Shown here: piece by piece, positions 49,004-53,469 of the stretch
Layout of the letters: every line of letters starts with the position of its first letter
How positions within the stretch are numbered: the stretch's first letter is position 1
From: a virus
Length of the DNA stretch: 53,469 bases
IMG/VR virus record: IMGVR_UViG_3300017528_000255
Location: 1 to 53,469 of that record
Strand: one strand, 5' to 3'
Translations under genes and position numbers: made by a program
The notes under the pieces: generated by a model
What the model saw: only the letters and a program-made list of their open reading frames with translations
Told to the model about the DNA's origin: nothing
Database searches by the model: none

Positions 49004-49431
49004 GATTGCACCTCGTAGCCACCGGTCGACTCGTTCCACGCGACGAACCGCGACAGCGCCGCGGTGTAGCGCTCGGCGATGACCGCGCGGCAACCGTTCC
49101 GGTCGGGACCTTGCACGGCGACGGCGATCCCGCACCACGCGGGGCGCGCGGTGATCTTGTGGCGGGTCACGCTCGCGCCATCGTCGGTGTAGTGGTGGAA
49201 TTCACACAGCAGCATAATCCGGGCCTCGGTGACTGACACGGTCTGCGCGGCGGCCAGTCCGTCACCCGTGGGCAAGAGCTCGCGGAGTTGGACGATGCGC
49301 CGGGTCCAGCCCGCGACCCCGGTAGCGTCGCGTGCGGCGACGGAGGTGCGGCGCGCCGCGGTGCACGCGGCAAGCTTTGCAGCGAGCGACGTTGCGCGCT
49401 GGGCGTCGCTGAGTTCGAGAGTGATAGTCAT
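49000..49431 (-). CDS. Small hypothetical protein (143 residues)
   Basis: ATG at 49431 after an AGGATACACCA leader. Helical first half (DAQRATSLAAKLAACTAARR) and strand-rich second half with VTRHKITARPAWCG. Unknown. Confidence 0.55.
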   Translation of the reverse strand: MTITLELSDAQRATSLAAKLAACTAARRTSVAARDATGVAGWTRRIVQLRELLPTGDGLAAAQTVSVTEARIMLLCEFHHYTDDGASVTRHKITARPAWCGIAVAVQGPDRNGCRAVIAERYTAALSRFVAWNESTGGYEVQS

Positions 49432-49456
49432 TGGTGTATCCTGGTGTGAGTGGTTA
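49432..49456 (-). promoter_or_regulatory. Leader module, gene 49000-49431
   Basis: Minus-strand CCACTCACACCAGGATACACCA before the ATG, written here in parts: a C/A-rich run, then AGGATACACCA. Same pattern as 52737-52765. Confidence 0.6.
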
Positions 49457-49517
49457 TTGGCCGGTGATGTACGCGTAGAGCTCTGCGGCCGTGGGGTTCT
49501 CGAGGGCGACGCCGGGG

Positions 49518-50102
49518 TTACTTGACTCCGAGGCGAAGCATCAACTCGGCCACAGGGTCACCATCGGCGACACCGCGCAAGATGCCTGACCGCATGTCGC
49601 CGGCCATATACTCCGCTGCGGTAGAGCCAACCTTGTTGACCGGCCGCTCCATGCGGGCCGCGAGCGCCGCTGCATCGCGCTTGTAGGTGTGGGCAGCGGC
49701 GCGAGCCTGCTTGAGCATACGCGTTGAGCCATTCCCCTCCCACGATTCAAGCGGCGCCTTGCAACCGTGCTCGTAGCAGGCAATCGCCGTCATGGTGTTG
49801 CGCAGCGTGTTGCGAGGGTCGCCTGAGATTTCGTGCCCGACACCCTCGGTGTCCAACTCGAAACCCGACGAGCGCCACGCTGACTCCTGCTCTTTGGCCG
49901 GGATGGCGTCGAGATCGACAAGCGCAAGCTCGACGACGTAGGTCGGGCGGCCTTCGTTGTCGCGACCGCATGCGTCGTCCATGTTGGTGAGCTCAATCAC
50001 CTGGTACTGACGACCGGTGGTGCGGCGGTACCATTTGCCGCCGTAGTCTTGCGGGTTGACATCGCCGCTGTACTGCCAATGAGTGTCGTTCTTCGTAGCC
50101 AT
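49518..50102 (-). CDS. Hypothetical protein (194 residues)
   Basis: ATG at 50102, two bases after the upstream stop. The N-terminus WYRRTTGRQYQVIELTNM with YVVELALVDLDAIP looks like a strand-rich domain; the rest is helical. A +1-frame extension of 29 codons lies past its stop. Unknown. Confidence 0.55.
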   Translation of the reverse strand: MATKNDTHWQYSGDVNPQDYGGKWYRRTTGRQYQVIELTNMDDACGRDNEGRPTYVVELALVDLDAIPAKEQESAWRSSGFELDTEGVGHEISGDPRNTLRNTMTAIACYEHGCKAPLESWEGNGSTRMLKQARAAAHTYKRDAAALAARMERPVNKVGSTAAEYMAGDMRSGILRGVADGDPVAELMLRLGVK

Positions 50103-50104
50103 GG

Positions 50105-50662
50105 TTACGCCACCCGTCCCATCGACTCGGCCTTGATCACGATGCGGTCGTGCACACTGGCCTCCGGATCCTCGTCGTAGACCTCGCCCGCATCGTCACC
50201 GCCGTAGGCGACAGCCGCGTCGCGGTCCCACGTGAGCACGTCGATGCTGACGTTCGCACGGCCCGACATCGCGATGGCGACCGCGAAGCCTGCCGCCGCG
50301 TCGGGCGTCTTGAAAATGCGCTCCCTGCCGCTGCAATCGTCGACGGCATACTCGAGGTTCGGCACGGGGTACGAGGTCGGGGGCTCGACTTGGACGAACG
50401 CAAAGCCGAGCTCGTCCGGCAGTGAGCCGCAGACCAGGTGATTGCGCTCGTCCCACCCCAATTTCGCCATGAGCGCGAGCGCCGCTGCGGCGTGGTTCTC
50501 GCGGATGTCGAGCGCGTCGTCCCAGTCGACGGTGACGGTCATGGCGACGCAGGTGGCGATTACGGATTGAGAGCCGGCATCGTCGGTGACCCGGGCACGG
50601 GTGGTGATGGCCTGGCGTGAGGTGAGGCCGGTAAGCTGTGCGAGAGTCTGAGACTTAGTCAT
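50105..50662 (-). CDS. Hypothetical protein (185 residues)
   Basis: ATG at 50662. A helix-turn-like start (TLAQLTGLTSRQAITTRARV) leads to a strand-rich middle with TVTVDWDDALDIRENHAA and FAFVQVEPPTSYPVP. Larger than its neighbours. No family recognised. Confidence 0.55.
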   Translation of the reverse strand: MTKSQTLAQLTGLTSRQAITTRARVTDDAGSQSVIATCVAMTVTVDWDDALDIRENHAAAALALMAKLGWDERNHLVCGSLPDELGFAFVQVEPPTSYPVPNLEYAVDDCSGRERIFKTPDAAAGFAVAIAMSGRANVSIDVLTWDRDAAVAYGGDDAGEVYDEDPEASVHDRIVIKAESMGRVA

Positions 50663-50684
50663 GTGCGTTGTCCTGTGGTTGTGG
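50663..50684 (-). promoter_or_regulatory. Leader module, gene 50105-50662
   Basis: Minus-strand ACCACAGGACAACGCAC precedes the ATG, a weaker variant of the AGGACAGGATAC leader. Confidence 0.45.
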
Positions 50685-50891
50685 TTAGTAGGTGAGTGGG
50701 TTGTACTTGCCGCCGACGACGTACGGCCCCCACATGGTCAGGCCGCCGCTCGTGATCTCCACCGAGGTGTCGAGGTCAGCGAAGCGGTACACGCTGAGCG
50801 CGTGGGCGCGGGCCTCCTCGTACGTGGAGTGAGCCTTGTGGTTGACGCGGCTCGAGCCGGTGTTGCTGACGACGTGGAATAGGTAGCGCAT
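50685..50891 (-). CDS. Small hypothetical protein (68 residues)
   Basis: ATG at 50891 with leader AAGGATACAGACC. Start MRYLFHVVSNTGSSRV is strand-rich, then a helix with EEARAHALSVYRFADL. Unknown, possibly a small alpha/beta fold. Confidence 0.55.
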   Translation of the reverse strand: MRYLFHVVSNTGSSRVNHKAHSTYEEARAHALSVYRFADLDTSVEITSGGLTMWGPYVVGGKYNPLTY

Positions 50892-50953
50892 GGTCTGTAT
50901 CCTTGGTGATGGGGTTTGAGACGTGGTGTCCGGCGAACCGACCGGGGACCGGT
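50892..50953 (-). promoter_or_regulatory. Leader module and hairpin, gene 50685-50891
   Basis: Minus-strand CATCACCAAGGATACAGACC before the ATG, with the ACCGGGGACCGGT hairpin (50941-50953) just upstream. Confidence 0.55.
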
Positions 50954-50981
50954 AAGCTCGACGGGCACAAAGGCCCTGTGA

Positions 50982-51230
50982 CTAGACGACGTTGTCGAGG
51001 AAGCTCTGCAGCTTGTCGGCGAAGGCGGCCGAGGCGCACGGGAACGCCGAGTGGCCGCCTTCCTGGTCGGCTGCGACGTCGTCGGCCCATTGCGACATCT
51101 CGTGCTCGGCAAGGCTGGCGACGCCCGTGTCGCGGTCGACGGCCTGCCAGAGCACGTCCGGCCACGAGTAGCGGCCACGGAGGATTTCGAGCGCGGAGAT
51201 TTCAGAGCGGGTGAGCGTGATGGTGTACAT
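50982..51230 (-). CDS. Small hypothetical protein (82 residues)
   Basis: ATG at 51230 with leader CAGGACAGACC. Start MYTITLTRSEISALEILRGR and a Trp-rich centre (YSWPDVLWQAVDRD). Unknown. Confidence 0.5.
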   Translation of the reverse strand: MYTITLTRSEISALEILRGRYSWPDVLWQAVDRDTGVASLAEHEMSQWADDVAADQEGGHSAFPCASAAFADKLQSFLDNVV

Positions 51231-51262
51231 GGTCTGTCCTGTGGGTGATGGGGTTGACGCGG
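51231..51262 (-). promoter_or_regulatory. Leader module, gene 50982-51230
   Basis: Minus-strand CAACCCCATCACCC then ACAGGACAGACC before the ATG. It shares CAACCCCATCACC with the leader at 50892. Confidence 0.5.
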
Positions 51263-51305
51263 TCGGAAGATTCGAAGCGGTGACGGGGTAGCGTAACATG
51301 CGGGC

Positions 51306-51467
51306 CTAGTAGCCGAGCGCTTCACGGGCGGCCCGGAGCGTCGTGATGGCGTGGTGGGTGCCGTCGTGGCTGGTGAACCGCACCCGACCGTCGACGATGA
51401 CGGGCTCGGCCAGGAGGCCGTGCGAGGCGACGAAGCGTTGCAGCTGCACCAGGTTGTAGTGCGTCAC
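51306..51467 (-). CDS. Small hypothetical protein (53 residues)
   Basis: GTG at 51467 overlaps the upstream stop (GTGA). A helix (NLVQLQRFVASHGL) is followed by strands (EPVIVDGRVRFTSHDG). Unknown; the coupling supports translation. Confidence 0.45.
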   Translation of the reverse strand: MTHYNLVQLQRFVASHGLLAEPVIVDGRVRFTSHDGTHHAITTLRAAREALGY

Positions 51468-51793
51468 GAGCCCTCGACCGTGAACCGGAACCAGAAGCAC
51501 GGCTGTTCGTCGTCGGCGTTCGAGGCGAGCGACCCGTCCGTGAGCTCGTTGCCGTGCGCGTCGACCGGCCAGAACCGGGCGGTGTCGTCGAGCTCGTCCA
51601 GGGCGAGCGCGGTGAGCTCCGCGGCGGTGACACCCTCGGGCATGTCGTCATCGTCGAGCGCTTCCTCGGCGGCTTCCGCTGCGATCTCCGCGGCGGTCTG
51701 CCCCGTGCCGGGGATACCGACCAGGATGCCGGTCAGGTCGGAGAGGTAGTCAGAGAAGCAGTGGTCGACGTAGGTGCAGGTGACCGTGGTCAT
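51464..51793 (-). CDS. Small acidic protein (109 residues)
   Basis: ATG at 51793 overlaps the upstream stop (TAATG). The middle is highly acidic (EAAEEALDDDDMPEGV and ALALDELDD), giving a strongly negative protein that could mimic DNA. The C-terminus has aromatic FWFRFTVE. Small acidic phage proteins of this type are often anti-defence or anti-restriction factors. That role is inference. Confidence 0.5.
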   Translation of the reverse strand: MTTVTCTYVDHCFSDYLSDLTGILVGIPGTGQTAAEIAAEAAEEALDDDDMPEGVTAAELTALALDELDDTARFWPVDAHGNELTDGSLASNADDEQPCFWFRFTVEGS

Positions 51794-51987
51794 TACGACA
51801 CCAACGAGCGGGTGAAGGGGTTGGAGGCCATCTCCGAGGCGAGCTCGGCCTTGTCGGCCTCGTACTGGACGGCGTAGTCCGCGAGGCGGTGCTCCGAGGA
51901 GCCGCGAGCGAAGCGGGGTGATGCGACCGAGGTGGACGCGTTGAGCTGTGCGGTGACGAGGACGAGGTAGTTGCTGGTGGTGTTCAT
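51793..51987 (-). CDS. Small hypothetical protein (64 residues)
   Basis: ATG at 51987 after a leader with CAGGATATCCG. Strand start (NYLVLVTAQLNAST), then a helix with SEHRLADYAVQYEADKAEL. Unknown. Confidence 0.5.
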   Translation of the reverse strand: MNTTSNYLVLVTAQLNASTSVASPRFARGSSEHRLADYAVQYEADKAELASEMASNPFTRSLVS

Positions 51988-52020
51988 CGGATATCCTGTA
52001 CAGGTGTTGATGGGTTGAGT
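51988..52020 (-). promoter_or_regulatory. Leader module, gene 51793-51987
   Basis: Minus-strand ACTCAACCCATCAACACC, then TGTACAGGATATCCG before the ATG: AGGAT binding site and the C/A-rich upstream. Confidence 0.55.
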
Positions 52021-52094
52021 GACTGATGTCTGGTAGAGCACCGAGCGAGGGCTCGGGGCTCTACCGGGTACCAGTCGAGTACCGTCGTTGAGTG

Positions 52095-52736
52095 CTAGTT
52101 CCAGGCTTCGGTCATGTGGCGCTTGACCGTGGGGCAGCTGTCGATACCGGGGATCCAGGTGAACAGGTCGGCCAGCGGGGCGCCGTAGCGGCGACCGAGG
52201 CGGCCAGCGGTGCGGGCTGCTTGCCCGGCCTCGGCTAGGCTGCCGATGCGCTCGGCGCTGACCGCGAGGCGGCCGGCCTTCACTGCCTTGGCGTATGCCT
52301 TCGGGCCGTCGGCCATCTCGGCGCGGCGGGCCGCTTGCGCTTGGCGCTCGTACTCGGCGCGGGCTGCGCGGTCAGCGTCGCGGCGGTCGCGCTCGGCCTG
52401 CTCGGCCTGCAGCACCCGGCGCTCGGTGACACACCAGAGGTTCCACTTGAGGTTCTCGAGGGCGGTGCGCCACTCAGCGCACCAAGTGTAGTGCGCCTCC
52501 GACTTGAGCTCCGAGGGGCTGCGGCGCGACCGGAAGCTCTCGTATTGCGACTCTGCAGCGGGCGCTGCCTTCGGGGCCTGCTTGGCCTTGGGCGCTGACT
52601 TGGCCTTGGGAGCCGGCTCAGTGACGGGCTTGGCGCCCTTGGTGGCTGCCTCGGCTGCCTTCTGTGCGTTGCGCCATGCGGTGTACTCGGCCTGATTGGT
52701 GGGGGGCGTCTGCTTGCGGGTGCTGGTGTTGCTCAT
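52095..52736 (-). CDS. Lysine/alanine/proline-rich protein, first gene of the right-arm operon
   Basis: A 213-residue protein from ATG 52736. The N-terminal ~65 residues are low complexity with repeated APKAK/PKAKQ/PKAAP units, reminiscent of histone H1-like tails. A helical, Arg/Glu-rich region (about 95-150: ERRVLQAEQAERDRRDADR) and a basic C-terminus follow. It could be a nucleoid- or DNA-binding protein expressed first after infection. Role inferred; no family assigned. Confidence 0.55.
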   Translation of the reverse strand: MSNTSTRKQTPPTNQAEYTAWRNAQKAAEAATKGAKPVTEPAPKAKSAPKAKQAPKAAPAAESQYESFRSRRSPSELKSEAHYTWCAEWRTALENLKWNLWCVTERRVLQAEQAERDRRDADRAARAEYERQAQAARRAEMADGPKAYAKAVKAGRLAVSAERIGSLAEAGQAARTAGRLGRRYGAPLADLFTWIPGIDSCPTVKRHMTEAWN

Positions 52737-52765
52737 CGGTGTATCCTGGTGTGAGAGGTGGTGGA
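52737..52765 (-). promoter_or_regulatory. Leader module, gene 52095-52736
   Basis: Minus-strand CCACCTCTCACACCAGG then ATACACCG before the ATG, the same C/A-rich leader pattern. Confidence 0.55.
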
Positions 52766-52825
52766 GTAGGTAGTCGGTAGTGGGCGTCACTGGGGTGATG
52801 CGCACTGCCAACCTGCTACGGTGAG

Positions 52826-52844
52826 GCGCCCCACTGCGGGGCGC
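52826..52844. other. Hairpin GCGCCCC-actgc-GGGGCGC
   Basis: Perfect 7-bp stem with a five-base loop, about 90 bases before the first gene of the leftward operon. No T-tract follows. It could lie in the 5' leader of that operon or block transcription from the control region. Confidence 0.6.
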
Positions 52845-53134
52845 GCTGTGTAGTGGTGTGGTGGGGGGCTCTCTCCCCGGCGAGCGTGTCCCGTACTGGT
52901 CCAGGCGGATGGCCTGTAACGGTCGGGGTGCTGTGCAGGGAGTCGGCTATTCAGTTGTCAGGGTGCGCCGTACTGGACCGGGGTTCTACTCCGCCGCTTC
53001 CCGCCGCCGCCGGTTCTCGTTCGTCGCAAAAACAAGATTCGTCCGATTGGCAATTCCGTCAGGTGCCGATCGGGTACCACCCTCGGGGATCTCCAGTTTC
53101 GCGGCCTTTTTTCGATTTTTTGCAGATCTGATCA
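52845..53134. promoter_or_regulatory. Right part of the non-coding control region
   Basis: About 290 bases without a supported gene. CCGTACTGG occurs at about 52889 and 52967. Near 53085-53125 there are two T-runs in GGCCTTTTTTCGATTTTTTG. The leftward operon promoter should be here, but no clear boxes were fixed. Confidence 0.45.
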
Positions 53135-53328
53135 AGTACAGTACTGCGCGCCTGTACTGCCCAGCTGCTCCTGTACTGGGCTGCGCACCTGTACTCCTCT
53201 ACTGGGGTACTGTACCAGGCTGTACCCATGTACCTGTTCACACCTGTACTCCTGGAGCCCTGTACTCCAGTACTGTCACCTGTACTCCAGTACTCCAGTA
53301 CTCCAGTACTGTACTCCCGGAGTTCTGT
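53135..53328. repeat. GTACT repeat cluster
   Basis: At least 14 GTACT motifs lie in about 195 bases, mostly in CCTGTACTCC or CAGTACTCC contexts. Three perfect 8-bp tandem units TACTCCAG run 53283-53306, and AGTAC-A-GTACT (53135-53145) is a perfect dyad. On the circle it runs directly into the 17-bp array at 22-162. Confidence 0.85.
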
Positions 53329-53469
53329 ACTACGCACCGAAGCGCATTCCGTACTGAGCTGTCGTACGTACCGAGCCGCAATACCAAGCTAGCCGATCCG
53401 CAATCCGTACTGAGCCGCGGTTCGTACTGCATCCCAATCCGTACTGCATCCCAATCCGTACTGAGCCGC
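53329..53469. repeat. Terminal direct repeat, right copy (circular overlap)
   Basis: Exact copy of bases 1-141. Joining the ends places the repeat cluster at 53135-53328 directly before the 17-bp repeats at 22-162, making one continuous non-coding region. Confidence 0.9.

Noticed and set aside
52853-53131. 92-residue rightward open frame
   Set aside because: Low-complexity protein with no ribosome-binding site inside the non-coding control region.

Overview
The window is one complete temperate, tailed bacteriophage genome. The first 141 bases are repeated exactly as the last 141, as expected for a circular contig carrying one k-mer of assembly overlap, so the real molecule is probably a circle of 53,328 bp (a circularly permuted phage or an excised prophage). 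It is GC-rich, dense in genes with stop/start overlaps, and has no complete tRNA or rRNA gene. The virion genes are those of a contractile-tailed phage with a Mu-type head and tail, but no MuA/MuB-like transposase is present; integration is by a tyrosine recombinase next to an attP that carries the 3' half of a tRNA-Leu(GAG). Two encoded lipoproteins with lipoboxes, GC-rich codon use and a Gram-negative-type lysis region point to a GC-rich Gram-negative host. I cannot name the host from sequence alone.

Layout. (1) 52.74-53.33 kb joined across the circle to 1-0.76 kb is a non-coding control region of about 1.35 kb. It holds a striking array of GTACT-containing repeats, including five perfect-register 17-bp tandem units, and a large dyad. 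(2) 0.77-6.4 kb, rightward: an XRE regulator and small early genes, a RusA-type resolvase, a second XRE protein and several zinc-ribbon proteins. (3) 6.4-30.4 kb, rightward: small and large terminase, Mu gp29-like portal, protease-scaffold, decoration and gpT-like capsid, connector genes, sheath, tube, tail chaperone with an A10 -1 frameshift, tape measure, and N/P/gp45/gp46/gp47/gp48 baseplate genes. A 1,019-residue putative adhesin is inserted inside the baseplate run. (4) 30.4-33.7 kb, rightward: host-lysis and surface cassette (two lipoproteins, a coiled-coil membrane protein, a papain-like protein, a holin candidate and an NlpC/P60-like endolysin), closed by a terminator.

(5) 34.27-34.49 kb: attP and a perfect 20-bp hairpin. 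(6) 34.5-39.35 kb, leftward: integrase, two small genes, a DnaB/RecA-fold helicase, a CHC2/TOPRIM primase and three small nucleic-acid-binding proteins. (7) 39.6-42.7 kb, rightward: a RecT-like annealing protein, a MazG-like protein, one unknown and a DUF2800-type RecB-family nuclease, which together form a recombination module. (8) 42.7-45.8 kb, leftward: an operon led by a protein with duplicated winged helices and containing four members of a small protein family not recognised here. (9) 46.1-52.7 kb, leftward: about 18 small genes of unknown function, many preceded by variants of one C/A-rich leader ending in an AGGA ribosome-binding site.

The least familiar parts, and the best candidates for undescribed biology, are the GTACT repeat region, the repeated leader modules of the right arm, and the tandem paralogue family at 42.9-44.9 kb.
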